Assembly (NCBI GenBank): GCA_022559845.1
Contig: CM040121.1
Location: forward strand, 342,524,243 to 342,588,242
Reading direction: 5' to 3'
Source: Amorphophallus konjac
Taxonomy: Eukaryota > Streptophyta > Magnoliopsida > Alismatales > Araceae
DNA length: 64,000 nucleotides
Shown piece by piece: positions 22,705-33,740 of the stretch; position 1 is the stretch's first letter; each line of letters opens with the position of its first letter. The notes below the pieces were generated by a model. The model was not told where the DNA came from, did no database searches, and saw only the letters and a list, made by a program, of their open reading frames with translations. The translations under genes and the position numbers were made by a program.

Positions 22705-25700
22705 TCAAGAAGAAGGGTGAGGACTAAAGCCTCGGAAGCAATGGGAGAAAGGGCAGATGCCCAAGGCAGTGGATGTGGAAGAAGTTGGGTCGGACCCAGA
22801 ATCAGGAGGAATTAGGAGAAGAAATTGGTAGATAGAAAGAGGCGGATCCGGAGGGTCCGGAGGCAGAGGAGAATCGTGAGAGGAGAAATCATCCGGAGGC
22901 TCCGGAGGGATGACAAAAGAAGGGACGCGATGCCCTGAGACGAAATAGGGAAAAAGATGATGGAAAAGGAAGAAAAAAATGAAGGATGTGATGTTCAGGA
23001 AGATTAGAAAGATGAATCGGAAGAAAGATGGAGGGTCCGGAGGTTCCGGAGGGAGCAAATGCCGAGGGACGCGATGCCCAAGGAGGAGAGAAAAATCCGG
23101 AGGTTCCGGAGGAATGAAATCAGGAAGGAGAAGGTGGAAAGGGGCGTCGTGCCCGAGGGAAAAGTCCGGAGGTTCCGGAGGAAGCAAATGGAAAGGGGCA
23201 CGATGCCCGGGGAAAAGATGGAGACAATCAGGTGCAGAATTCGGAGGTTCCGGAGGAAGAATATAGAAAGGGGCGCGATACCCAAGAGAGAGGAATGAAG
23301 GAGGATCAGGAGGAAAATCCGGAGGTTCCGGAGGAAGCAAATGGAAAGGGGCACGATGCCCAAGGGGAAAATCCGGAGGTCCCGGAGGAGGAAGGTGGAA
23401 AGGGGCGCGATGCCCGAGAGAAAGGTCCGGAGGTTCCGGAGGAGGAGAATGGAAAGGGGCGCGATGCCCGAGGGGAAAGTCCGGAGGTTCCGGAGGGATA
23501 GAATCAGAAAGGGCGAGATGCCCAAAGAGGAGGGATAAAATTTCTGGAGGTTCCAGGGAGATAGCAAGAAAAGGGACGCAATGCCCCAGGGATAGTGGAT
23601 AAAAAGATGAAGATGAATAAGATGGGAAGTACGGAATATCCGGAGGTGCCGGAAGGCGGGGAAGATACGGGTTTGGAAACCCGGGAAGCAAGAGGTGCAA
23701 ATGCATGCAATGGGATGGATGCGATGAATGCATGAAATGTAAAGAATATGAAGAATGTGAAGGGCGAGAGGATGAGATCCTTCTCCTAACCCTGGGAATG
23801 GCCCATGAAGAAAAAGTGATAGAGATGGATGAATAGAAAGTGGAACAAATAAGGGATGGCCCCTTAGCATTAAGATAACTGCCCCTCCACGGCAGTGAAA
23901 GTGTATGAGAAATAGCCCCTGCCGAAGCTTCAATGGTGAATGTCAACTCCCTTGGAGAGTGAAAAGTAATGGTGTGAGGGAGTTGGAAAGTTGGGCTCGG
24001 AAGCATTATGTTGCCCAAAGATTCAAAATTTGGAAATTGGAACAAAGGGTGCCCTGCCCGGCCCTTACACAGCATCAATGCTTGGCATGACGGCGACTTG
24101 GCTTCTTCGACCGTGCTTGGCACAATAACCCGGATTGGCATCCGGCAAATGAATTCTTGAATCTTGAATGGCGCGGCCAAATCCTTGCTGCCCGGCTCTT
24201 GATCGTCCTCGGCACCTGTGCTTGTAGAAGGCCCCCCATTCCGAGTAGTAAGGGGAGGTGAAGCGGAGGCGGAAGGCTTTGTGAGTGGTGGAGGTATAAT
24301 GGAAAGTGTTGGCGTAAGTGGAGGCGGAGGTTCAAACACATCGAGTTTCTCCCTTTGCTTGCAAGCGGTCGGAGTTAGCTCGAGTGCAAAAAGTGGTGGA
24401 TCCTGCTCAGGATTAACCATAGGTAAGGGTGAAGGGTTAAATGGTGGGGTAGGTAAAGTAGGTTTTAGGGATGGTGGTAATGGGATAACGGGAGGTTGAA
24501 TTGGGGACAGTTCAATGGTAGGCTCGGTGAAGGCTAAAGGCTCAATATGTAGAGGTTTTATAGTGGAAGACTCGGGGGAGGCTGGTGTTGTGAAGGTTGA
24601 TGGCATAGTGGATGGAGGTGTAATTAGTGGAGGTTTAATGGGTGATGGTTTAATTGGGGGAGGTTTGGTGCGGAGAAAACGCCGAACAGGGCGAGCGGTG
24701 TTAGGAGTGGGAGTAGACTCAAAATGCGTCAGCGTGGGTGATTGGAGTATCGACCCATCATCGTAACACCAAGAGGTTTCAGAAATAGAGGTTGAATTAG
24801 GAGTGGTTTCCTCCTGAGCAGGGGGTTCATCGAATGAAAATGGGGAAAGCAAAAAGTTAAGGAAACTCGGAAGGGGTGCCTGCGGAGCTTCATCATCATC
24901 GTACACTGCCTTGGATTCTTCAAATGCCGGCTCCTGCTTGCTTGAGCCGCCGACGCCGTAATCATCCCTCCTGTCTTTCCATTCTCTCTCCATCTTTGTA
25001 ATCTCGTCCAAAGCGGCATGGAGAGGATTGACTGGAGTAGGAGGAGCCGTGACCCTCTTTATTTGTTCCTCCTTCAAAGTAATCTTATCAAGTAGAGATT
25101 GTTGGAGGGGTGTGACTTGAACAACCGAGGGCTGGCAGGGCCTTGAAGGAGGAGGGGCCGTATAAAAAGGCCGTGGAGGGGAGTTGACGGGATGACCCGT
25201 AAAAGAACCCGGACGGGTCGGATTGTAAGGAGTAAATGGGCCTCGGGGCCGTGATGGAGGAGGAATAGAAGGAGGCGGGTGTCGGACCACCCGAGGAGGA
25301 GTGTGAATAGAGGGGGATGGGTAATGGGCTACCCGATTAGGATTGGAAGGAGGAGGTGGGTGATGGGCCACCCGTGTAGAATTGGAGGGAGATGCATGAG
25401 ATGTACCCTCAACGGCGGCCTTAAGGGCTTGGATCTGTTGAGGGGTAAGATGATCTAATGCATGCAAAATCTGGGAGACCTTCTCATCATTGGGACGAGA
25501 GGGCTTAATGGGAATAGTGGCTCGAAATTGAGTTGAAGGACCATTGGATTGGACATTGCCCAAGGGTCGGGCAACACCATAAGAGTGAGGACGTGGTCCT
25601 TTGAAAGTATGGCGAGAATTTTGAACATGTTGAAAGTGAGGATTATAAGAAGTGCTAGGTTGTGCATCCTCATGAATTGAATTAAACATGTTATCTTGTT

Positions 25701-25716
25701 TATAGTAAGCCATCAT
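22705..25716 (-). CDS. Long proline-rich gag-like ORF of T1 with GHRAPF repeats (about 1,003 aa)
   Basis: I chose the ATG at 25716-25714, immediately followed by a second ATG; the frame upstream lacks ATG. N-terminal features match T2 Gag: LTPQQIQALKAAVEG (T2: DDSQRQAVQAALKG) and LDKITLKEEQIKRVTAP (T2: LQKIASMEEQLKKVTAP). Where T2 then has its capsid domain, T1 instead runs into long Pro/Ser/Thr-rich sequence. Residues about 690-985 carry ten or so degenerate repeats built on PPEPPDFPLGHRAPFHL, then a strongly hydrophobic stretch (nt about 22945-23030) and a Pro-rich end. No protease, RT or integrase motif. The frame is intact over 3 kb, unlike every other gene here. Function unknown; a Gag-derived RNA-binding or structural protein is possible. 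Confidence 0.75.
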   Translation of the reverse strand: MMAYYKQDNMFNSIHEDAQPSTSYNPHFQHVQNSRHTFKGPRPHSYGVARPLGNVQSNGPSTQFRATIPIKPSRPNDEKVSQILHALDHLTPQQIQALKAAVEGTSHASPSNSTRVAHHPPPPSNPNRVAHYPSPSIHTPPRVVRHPPPSIPPPSRPRGPFTPYNPTRPGSFTGHPVNSPPRPFYTAPPPSRPCQPSVVQVTPLQQSLLDKITLKEEQIKRVTAPPTPVNPLHAALDEITKMEREWKDRRDDYGVGGSSKQEPAFEESKAVYDDDEAPQAPLPSFLNFLLSPFSFDEPPAQEETTPNSTSISETSWCYDDGSILQSPTLTHFESTPTPNTARPVRRFLRTKPPPIKPSPIKPPLITPPSTMPSTFTTPASPESSTIKPLHIEPLAFTEPTIELSPIQPPVIPLPPSLKPTLPTPPFNPSPLPMVNPEQDPPLFALELTPTACKQREKLDVFEPPPPLTPTLSIIPPPLTKPSASASPPLTTRNGGPSTSTGAEDDQEPGSKDLAAPFKIQEFICRMPIRVIVPSTVEEAKSPSCQALMLCKGRAGHPLFQFPNFESLGNIMLPSPTFQLPHTITFHSPRELTFTIEASAGAISHTLSLPWRGSYLNAKGPSLICSTFYSSISITFSSWAIPRVRRRISSSRPSHSSYSLHFMHSSHPSHCMHLHLLLPGFPNPYLPRLPAPPDIPYFPSYSSSSFYPLSLGHCVPFLAISLEPPEILSLLFGHLALSDSIPPEPPDFPLGHRAPFHSPPPEPPDLSLGHRAPFHLPPPGPPDFPLGHRAPFHLLPPEPPDFPPDPPSFLSLGYRAPFYILPPEPPNSAPDCLHLFPGHRAPFHLLPPEPPDFSLGHDAPFHLLLPDFIPPEPPDFSLLLGHRVPRHLLPPEPPDPPSFFRFIFLIFLNITSFIFFFLFHHLFPYFVSGHRVPSFVIPPEPPDDFSSHDSPLPPDPPDPPLSIYQFLLLIPPDSGSDPTSSTSTALGICPFSHCFRGFSPHPSS
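22840..23660. repeat. Coding minisatellite within the T1 ORF
   Basis: Degenerate units of about 50-60 bp on the plus strand containing ggaggttccggagg and aaggggcgcgatgcccg, encoding PPEPPDF and GHRAPF on the minus strand. Unit lengths keep the frame open. Confidence 0.9.
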
Positions 25717-25919
25717 GCAATCAAAGTTCAAAATAATATGCAAAGAAACCCACAAAAGAGATGGTTACCTTGATTTGATTTGTTTGAACCTTGGTGAATT
25801 AATGAATTTTAGCAAAGTTTGGAATGATTCACACAAGGGGAGGAACCTAGTTTCAAATGTGATTTAACTCCAATGTCAACTAGGAACACTCTCTCACCAC
25901 GTATAGGCCAACTAATTCG

Positions 25920-26090
25920 GGACTTCAAAGGGTACAACCTGCCCGGCGTCCGTGAGGGAATCCACGGGTGCGGGGACTTATGGAGGCTTGGAAAAGGGAT
26001 TTCCGGTCCAAAGAGACGGAATGCTCAATGGAGGGTCGTCCCGATTCCAAGAGGGTGTGTGGAATCCTAGTGAGGAGAGAGGAGATCTCC
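25920..26090 (-). other. Conserved leader block, T1 copy
   Basis: Reverse complement aligns with T2 42520-42690 and T3 62995-63180 over nearly its whole length (shared words gagcattccgtctctttgga, ccttttccaag). The core also aligns with the L LTRs (54300-54420, 58035-58160). Non-coding; role unknown. Confidence 0.8.
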
Positions 26091-26245
26091 CAAACCAATA
26101 CAAATGAATGAATGCAATATGTGCAAGGGGATAGGCAAATCACCAATAGAGCCAAATAATAAATATAAATCAATGAAGCATGAATAGGCGGAGGCTCTGT
26201 GAAATCACAGGAGAGAGACGACCTGTGGAAGGTCGCTACCAATAA

Positions 26246-26900
26246 AGACGCGCCTCTGAGTGAGGCGCTATCCAAAGAAAAGACACCTCAGTTAGAGGGC
26301 GTCAAATCTAAAAGACACCCTTGGGCAGGGCGTAAACCATCAGGGCTACACACGGACAAACAAAGAAATGCCCTGGCGTGTGGCGTTACCAAGTAAAAAG
26401 ACGCCCTGGAGAGGGGCGTGAATTCACAAACAAGCAGGGTAAACCAAGCCAATCACCATAATATAATCAATCAATGAATATGAGCATGGCATGAATCATG
26501 ATGAAAAATCACGTAAGGAAGGGTTCTGCAAACCCACAGTAAAAAGACGCCCTGGAAGGGGGCGCTATCCAGAAAAGAAATGACAGTGTCACTGTCGTGA
26601 ATCACTGTGAGGGCCCACAAGCAACAGTGAGAAACGCACCTTAGGGTGAGGGGCTATAAATAAAAGGACGCCCCTGAGTGAGGGCGTCAAATCAACAAAA
26701 AGCGCCCTGATGTGAGGCGCTACGCAGTAAAAAACGCCCTGAGGGAGGCCGTGAATTCACAAGCAGCGTAATAAAACCAGGAGAAACCAGGATATATGCT
26801 GAAAGACGCCCTGTCAGGAGGCGTTATATATAAATCACACGCCCTGAGTAAGGGCGTTAAATAAAAAAGCGCCCCTGTCAGAGGCGTTAATTCCCTCAGT
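26246..26900. repeat. Array of CGCC hairpin units in T1 leader
   Basis: More than ten units pairing gacgccc or gcgcc with gggcgt or ggcgct (for example acgcccctgagtgagggcgt), spaced 30-60 bp apart. The same design occurs in the T1 LTRs and in the T2 and T3 leaders. Confidence 0.85.
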
Positions 26901-27184
26901 CTCCAGAGAAACTCCGCGGCCAGAAACATCAAACACTCACAGTCACAACATGATGATCATGGCAATCAACAAATATATGAATAAGTATGCTCGTCAAAAA
27001 AAAAATTTGGATAAGTGGAAATTCTAAAAACTATCAAACTGACAGATCACTTGGGGAGAGTGCAATGCACAATGGAGGGTGCCCGAGGGGCATAAAGGAA
27101 AGGGTACCGTGGGTACCAAAGGGAAAGGGCACGCGAGGGTGCCAAAGGGGAAAGGGGTAATCAAAAAAAAGAGAACAATAGGGG

Positions 27185-27201
27185 TCCCACCGTGATCGCC
27201 A
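27185..27201 (-). other. T1 primer-binding site
   Basis: In element sense tggcgatcacggtggga, three bases from the LTR end. Identical in T2 and one base different in T3. Similar in form to PBSs of plant Tat elements; I cannot assign the tRNA with certainty. Confidence 0.8.
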
Positions 27202-27204
27202 ATT

Positions 27205-28737
27205 TGTAGATCCTAATAAATCCACTTAAGGAAAAATTAAGAATATGAATAAATAAACATGAAATAGCACGAGGTGCTAAGGTGGAATAACATGATCGCC
27301 AGAGACGCAAGGCCTCGAAAGATAATAATAAAAAGCATGGAGGGATCGCGAAAAATACCTTAGATGCGGGTGATTGTGAGTGCTCCTTTCTCTTCCAATC
27401 GGCCGGCCGATGAAGAGAGTTCTTTAATTATTACCCTTGCAAAAAGAGACACAAACACCACAAAAGAATTGAATTAGAACATGGTGTGTAGCATCAAATT
27501 CTTATATAGAAAGATGAGCATGAAAAGATGTGCAAGACACACCTTGTGGGTGTTGGCCCTTAAACCCCTATGCAAAAGGGTGGGAGATATATGATGCATG
27601 CAAATAAATAAAAAAATAAGGGAAGTGTGCAAGAGTTGCACTATGGGGAGATCTCAATGTGATTGAGATAAAAGATCAATAAAACAATGATGCATGCATG
27701 ATTTATGAACTATGAAAATAAAAGATAAAGGGGAGATAAGATAAAAATCTTGTTTGTGGCCCCTTTGGCTTGATGCTCGATGGGGAGAAACTTCGAAAGG
27801 GATGAAGATGTCAACGTGAGAAGCCTCCTTAGCCAATGCCACCTTTGGTTCCTGTAAAAAAAAGAAACAAACAGAAGAAGAGGGAACAGAAGAAGGAGGG
27901 AAACAGAAGAATAAGAAGAATAAGACAGAAGAAGAAAGAAGAAGGAGAATAAAAGAAGACAGAAGAACAGACGAAGAAGAGAATGGAGGGGAAGGAAGGG
28001 ATCGACAGAGGAGGAGTCCAACCTTAACAACAGAGCAGTCGGCCCTATTAAATAGAATTGGAGGAGATAAACATGGGCAAGAGTCCAATAAGGGGGAAGG
28101 ATAAGAATGGGCAAGAGCCCCAATCAAGGCAGGAGTCTAACGAAGCAAGGACTCTCTGGGGAAAGGGCTGCGAAGCCAGAAGATGAAACATGCCCTTGGT
28201 CAGGGCGTCAATTCAAGAATTGACGACCTGTCAAGGGGCGTTAATTTAAAACACGCCCTGGCCAAGGGCGTCAACTCCCAGATCAATTTTGGAAATAAAT
28301 ATTTCTTTTATTTGGAAATTCTGAAACACGCCTCCGGGAGAGGCGTTAATTGAAACACGCCCCAAAGAAGGGCGTTAATTAACATTTTTCAAAACATTTA
28401 TTCTTTTCCAAAAATTGGATAATGCCGGGAATTGACGCCCTCATCTCAGGGCGTCCTTTCATCAAGAAACGCCCCAAGTCAGGTCGTGTTTTAAAACACG
28501 TCCTTCACCAGGTCACGAATTTATAAAATAGGTAAAATGGGGAGACACGCCCTGGATCAGGCCGCGTTTTAAAAACACGCCCCTCTCCAGGGCGTTAATT
28601 TTAAAAAAGAGGGAAAGGGGAGAAAATCCATTAAAAATGGAAAAAAACACTCAAATAAGCTAATTTGAGGGTCAAATGGGGCATTACAAGGCAATATGAG
28701 AAATACTCAAAGTAATGTCAATTTTGGCGTGTCTACA
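27205..28737 (-). repeat. T1 5' LTR
   Basis: 1,533 bp, nearly identical to 18466-20017 apart from one missing stretch of about 20 bp and scattered substitutions. It carries a TATA-like ctatataag (minus strand, 27501-27509), the palindrome cggccggccg (27400-27409) and the hairpin array (28185-28605). The 157-codon frame at 27654-28127 comes from the GAA-rich tract and is not called a gene. Confidence 0.93.
27501..27509 (-). promoter_or_regulatory. TATA-like box of T1 5' LTR
   Basis: Minus strand reads tctatataag; the matching site in the 3' LTR is 18762-18770. This is the promoter that would transcribe T1. Confidence 0.45.
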
Positions 28738-28742
28738 GTAAC

Positions 28743-30252
28743 AGAAACCAAAGTCAAGAACTAGTCAAGGTCACACTCGTCAGTGTCATTCCAAGCCCCT
28801 AACCACGTGTGCACACACAGGCTCAATACCTTGAGCCAGGCCTCTAGCTAGTTTTCTCCCCCAGTAGGACGCTACTGCCAAGCAAGGGGGCCCACGGAAG
28901 CCAGCTTAAAAATCGTACACTGGGACTACCCCACCACCTCTCCCAGGTGGGCCGACACTAAAGGTCGTCGGGCTATGACTAGTGGTTCCATCACAAGGAA
29001 AGACAAAATAATTATATTGGGATATAAAAATATGCCACAGTTTGTAAAGAAATTTAAACATGGCGAACATGCATCATTACACGCATAATTATATGAATAG
29101 AATTAAATTCATTTTCTGCAGGACCAAACGGTCTACCACACGCCCGCCAGGAGCTGAGAAACGGTCAAGAGATTGATCGCCAAGCTCACCCATGCGGTCT
29201 TCTTCATGATTGCTAGGCCACGAACATTTCATATATTGAATAAAATAAAACCTTGAACAGTAAACGGTCGATCGATTGACCGCCAGGTGATCGAAAATGG
29301 TCAGGTCAACGCCCGCTAGGCTTCCACCGCCTTACTGGGTCAAAGGGACTTAGCGGTCATCTACTGGCCCGCCAAGGTTCCTAAACGGTCGGTCGAAAGA
29401 CCGCCAAAGACACTAAACGGTCAAGGGTGAGACCGCTATGGTCCACCGCCTCCAGCTGTATTAAAAATGGTCCCTGGAATGACCGCAAGCCGTCCAGAGG
29501 ACCCAATTCGTGGGTAACAAAATTGAAACCCCTCCCAATCGATCCCGATCGATGGGAAAACCTGTTTAACATGTTCCCTGCCTTCCTATGACCATTCCAC
29601 AACAATTATATGCCCGAAAACATAAGAATAATGGCCATGGATGGATTGAAAACATAAATTACAATGTTCTTGCTTTGAAAACATAAATGACGATTTTCAT
29701 GCACATGGGCCCAATGCTAACACGCCAAGGGATGGGGAAATGATCCTAACGAGGCAAGGAAGCCATTCCCCTGCTTGGTTTAAGTCAAAAATGCCGTTTC
29801 CTCACCGTTCTACGCGAAGGAACCGCGGCCTACATGTGGGATTTCCCACCTCCATGATGACAGCACCGCTCTACCCACACCTCGGGCTCACCAAGGCACC
29901 ACCTGCAGATCCTGCAACGCCCCGGGGTGAGCACACCACCGAGAGAGCAAGGAGAGAGGGGGCGTGCGTAGGGAGAGAGAGGGTGAGAAGGGAGAGAGAA
30001 AGCTCCCACGTACAACACAAAAAAAATGATTTGTGTTGTTTTTTTTTGTTATAAAACTTTAAATTGCAATAAGGCCTTAAAATAAGCAAAATTGCATATA
30101 TGCCTTATTTGATTTCTAAAAGCTTATATAATTGAATAAACCCACTAAACTAGACCCATTAAGCCCATTAAAAAGCTCTAAATTCATGAATCTTTTCACA
30201 CTTCAATACCGATAAGGATCCGCTAAGAATCCATTAACTACCGGGTCTTACA
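28743..30252 (-). repeat. G1 3' LTR, right part
   Basis: Resumes after T1 and ends ccgggtcttaca, which is the LTR start in element sense (TGTAAGACCCGG). The stretch contains no gene; it holds an array of cggtc/gaccg hairpin units (29150-29470). Confidence 0.85.
29150..29470. repeat. Array of CGGTC...GACCG hairpin units in the G1 LTR
   Basis: Six or so degenerate units of about 30-60 bp, such as aaacggtcggtcgaaagacc followed by gcca. Each pairs cggtc with gaccg. Analogous in design to the Tat hairpins but with a different stem sequence. Confidence 0.75.
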
Positions 30253-30268
30253 GTCCCTCCCTCCTAAT
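30253..30268 (-). other. G1 polypurine tract
   Basis: Element-sense attaggagggagggac directly abuts the LTR start, as expected for the plus-strand primer of a gypsy element. Confidence 0.75.
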
Positions 30269-30354
30269 AGAAATTTCATCCTCAAAATTTAAAAGGAAGC
30301 ACAAGGAGAGAACTGAAAAGAGATATACCTTACTCAAATAAAAAAAGGAAACTG

Positions 30355-31700
30355 CTAACGCATTTCGTCCTCACGTTCCCAAGTAGCGTCATTACCCGAG
30401 TGACGCTGCCATACTACCTTTACTAGAGAGATTACCTTATTTCTCAGTCGTTGTTCACGATGATCATCAATCCATATCGGAAACTCTGGCGTGGATAGAT
30501 CCGCTGTCACATTAGGCCACATCGAATCATCTAACACGTGAGATGAATCAGGAATATACTTCCTTAACTGAGAAACATGAAACACATCGTGGATTGCTTG
30601 CATCGCCGAGGGCAACTGAAGTCGATAAGCCACTTGGCCCACACATTCCAAAATAGGAAACGGACCAATATATTGGGGACTAAGCTTTCCACGTTTCCCA
30701 AATCTCATCACGCCTTTCATCGGAGATACCTTCACAAAAATAGAATCTCCAAGCTCAAACTGTAATGGTCTTCTACGCCGATCTGCATAGCTTTTCTGTC
30801 GACTTTGAGCTATCAACATCTTCTGTCTGATCAGGCGCACCACCTCAACACATTGCTGAATCATGTGCGGTCCTGTCAACAGTCGGTCACCAGTCTCAGA
30901 CCAGTCCAACGGTGTACGACAAGGACACCTATACAAAGCTTCATACGGAGCCATATCAATACTGAAATGATAACTGTTATTATATAAGAATTCCACCAGT
31001 GGCAGGTGTTGACTCCACGAACCCTGCCAATCCCGACAACATGATCGTAGCATATCTTCTAACGTCTGAATAGTCCTCTCGGACTGACCATTTGATTGAG
31101 GATGATACGCTAAACTAAATGCCAATTCTGTACCCAACGCCTTTTGAAAACTCTGCCAGAAGTAAAACGCAGGTCACGATCTGACATAATAGATATTGGA
31201 ATTCCATGCAATGGCACAATTCTTTCAACATAAAGCTCCGCCAATTTCTGAACATTTCACGTCACCTTAATCGGCAACATTCTTGCTATCTTAATTAAAC
31301 GATCAACTAACAGCCAAATTCCATCATAGCCTTGTGACGTGTGGGGTAAACCCATAATAAAATTAGTAGTTACATGATCCCACTTCCACATCAGAATCTC
31401 CAAGGGTTGAAGCATTCCTCCCGGCCTTTGATGCCCAGCTTTGACCTGTTGACATGTCAAACATTTAGACACAAAATCAGCTACATCCCTTTTCATATCT
31501 GGCCACCAAAACTACCTTTTCACATTATGATACATTTTCGTGGTGCCGGGATGTATAACATAACGGGATCCATGCGCTTCACGCAAAATAACATTCCTCA
31601 GTGATTCATCAGCTGGAACATAAAGTCTACCTCTAAATCTAACCACTGAGTCATCACCGAAATCCACATCCGGTATTAACACAATGTGAGACAACTCAGA
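30355..31700 (-). pseudogene. G1 integrase with GPY/F and chromodomain-like C-terminus
   Basis: From the N-terminus: His-containing zinc-finger start (REAHGSRYVIHPG), CLTCQQVK, core, then the catalytic Glu in SNGQSERTIQTLEDML, the GPY/F module (LSPQYIGPFPILE) and a chromodomain-like end (LRNKVISLVKVVWQRH, ATWEREDEMR). Breaks: stop near 31510, frameshifts around 31250 and 31150, and loss of the first catalytic Asp (TTNFIMGLP where Asp is expected). The chromodomain-like end puts the element among chromoviruses; Tekay/Del is the closest fit by form. Confidence 0.88.
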
Positions 31701-33206
31701 ATCTGCTTGTTGTGCCTCCCTGATCTGCTAGTAAATCGCTGGAGTCATCACTAGACTAGCAAACACGGCTACCATTGGATCACGAGGAATTTTTAATCTG
31801 AATGTCTCACAAGGAAACTATTCCCACAACTTCCATTCTCGCATCAACAAATGACTGACCTGCACTTTCCTGCTCAATGCATCAACCACTACATTCATCT
31901 TGCCAGGTTGATAAGACAGAGTAAAATCATAATCTTTCATATACTCCATCCATCTGCGCTGACGAAGATTCAAATCCTTCTGAGAAAACACATATTTCAG
32001 GCTTTGATGATCTGTGGAGATCTCAAATTTCTTGCCATACAAGTAGTGTCTCCATATTTTCAATGCAAAAATCACCGTCACCAACTCTAAATCATGAGTA
32101 TGATAATTTTCTTCCTGTTGCTTTAATTGTCAGGACGCATATGCTATGACCTTGCCATGCTGCATAAGCACTGCACCCAAACTCACTCGAGAAGCATCCG
32201 TACAAACAACAAAGCCACCTGAGCTAGAAGGCAAAACAAGCACTGGAGAAGTGGTAAGCAGCCTTTTCAATTCAATGAAGCTCTATTCACACTTATCCAG
32301 CCACACAAATGGCACATCCTTGCGAGTCAATTTAGTCATCGGCGCGGTAATCCATGCGAAATCTTGAATGAATCTTCTATAATAACCTGCAAGACCTAGA
32401 AAACTCCTTATCTCTATCACAGTCATAGGGCTCTACCATTGTAGAACAGCTTCAATCTTGACCAGATCAAGTGCAACTCTATCGCCAGAAATCACGTGGC
32501 CTAGAAAATGAACTTCCCGAAGCCAAAACTCACATTTGCTAAATTTTGCATAGAGCTCGTGATCTCGCAGAGTCTGCAATACTACCCGAAGATGCTGAAC
32601 ATGTTCTTCCTCAGAGGCAGAATAGGCCAAAATGTCATCTACAAAGATCACCACAAATTGGTCCAAATAGGGACGAAACACACGATGCATTAAGTCCATA
32701 AATGCTGCTGGAGCATTGGTTAGCCCAAATGGCATAACCAAAAATTCATAATGACCATACCTCGTACTAAAGGTAGTCTTCTCCACATCAGATTCCCTAA
32801 TCCTCAATTAGTAATAACCAGATCGAACATCGATCCATGAAAAGACACTCGCCGATTGAAGTTGGTCAAATAAATCATCAATCCTGGGCAAAGGATATTT
32901 ATTCTTGACAGTCACCTGATTTAATTGCATGTAATCAATACATAGTCTCAGGCTTCCATCTTTCTTCTTCACAAATAACACAGGAGCACCCCATGGAGAA
33001 ATGCTAGGACGGATATAGCCCTTATCTAGCAATTCTAGCAATTGTGCTCGTAACTCTTTCAATTCTACAGGAGCCATACGGTAAGGTGCCTTTGCTAAAG
33101 GTGCCATACCTGGAATTAATTCAATTACCACCTCAATCTCTCGCTGTGGAGATAAGCCTGGCAACTCATCAAGAAACACATTAGAAAATTCACAAATCAC
33201 AGGAAT
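31701..33206 (-). pseudogene. G1 reverse transcriptase and RNase H
   Basis: RT N-terminus [20 protein letters not shown] at about 32990, catalytic [11 protein letters not shown] near 32640, and [10 protein letters not shown]. RNase H contains [19 protein letters not shown] (about 32000) and [20 protein letters not shown] at 32808-32810 splits the RT, and further stops fall near 32430, 32285, 32130 and 31817. The order PR-RT-RH-IN identifies Ty3/gypsy. Confidence 0.9.
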
Positions 33207-33740
33207 ATCATCTATCTCCTGCTGTGGTGCCTCAACAGCAACCACGGAAGCAAAGAATCCCTGACAACCTTCATTAAGTAATCTACAGGCGCGAATAGCA
33301 GAAATAAGCAAGCGAGAATAACGAGATCGAATACCTTGAAAATAGAATGCTACTTTCCCAGATGGCTGAAAATAAATTTTCTTCGATTTACAATCAACCA
33401 CGGCTCCATAATTCTCTAACCAATCCATGCCCAGAATAACATCATAGTCTACCAGCTTCAACGCATATAGCCTAGCTGGCAACTGCTGATTCCCAATCAC
33501 TATAGGAGTCTCATCAAGACAGAAAGGAGTGAACATGAATTCCCCGGAAGACAATTCAACAAGTAACTCACAAGACATCTCAGATGTCGGCTCCTTAATA
33601 CAAGCAACAAAATCTTCAGAAATAAATGAATGAGAAGCACCTGAGTCAAATAAAACACGAGCTGCATGACCATAAATCACAATGGTACCTTCCACAAGAT
33701 GAGATGCCACTGCTTCAGAACGAGTCATATGTGTGACTCT
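33207..33740 (-). pseudogene. G1 aspartic protease
   Basis: Contains [13 protein letters not shown] with the catalytic DSG, then [19 protein letters not shown], as in gypsy proteases. Open and continuous with the RT. It would release Gag and Pol products in the virus-like particle. The rest of pol is broken, so a functional product is unlikely. Confidence 0.85.

Larger units (their letters stand above)
25717..27204 (-). other. T1 leader (5' untranslated region)
   Basis: Region between PBS and ATG, without a gene. It contains a conserved block (25920-26090) also found in T2, T3 and L, the CGCC hairpin array (26246-26900), and repeated gggtgcc/aaaggg words near 27080-27160 matching gcccctcctttggcacc in the T2 and T3 leaders. 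Confidence 0.8.
18466..28737 (-). mobile_element. T1: non-autonomous Tat-type gypsy element, complete, 10,272 bp
   Basis: Flanked by 5-bp TSD gtaac (18461-18465 and 28738-28742). The LTRs (18466-20017 and 27205-28737) differ by a small number of substitutions and an indel of about 20 bp, so insertion is recent. The PBS (tggcgatcacggtggga in element sense) is the same as in T2. The interior has one long ORF and no protease, RT, RNase H or integrase. The LTR start tgtagacacgccaaaatt resembles T2 (tgtagacacgctaaaatc). It probably relies on a Tat element for replication. Confidence 0.92.

Noticed and set aside
22979..23538. Plus-strand Gly/Ser/Arg repeat frames opposite the T1 ORF
   Set aside because: They are the reverse complement of the coding minisatellite. 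The minus-strand frame is far longer and has Gag-like N-terminal similarity.
18915..28127. 157-codon minus frames in both T1 LTRs (18915-19388 and 27654-28127), present in identical position
   Set aside because: They are translations of a GAA/GGA-rich tract, low in complexity. Presence in both LTRs only reflects LTR identity and is not evidence of selection.
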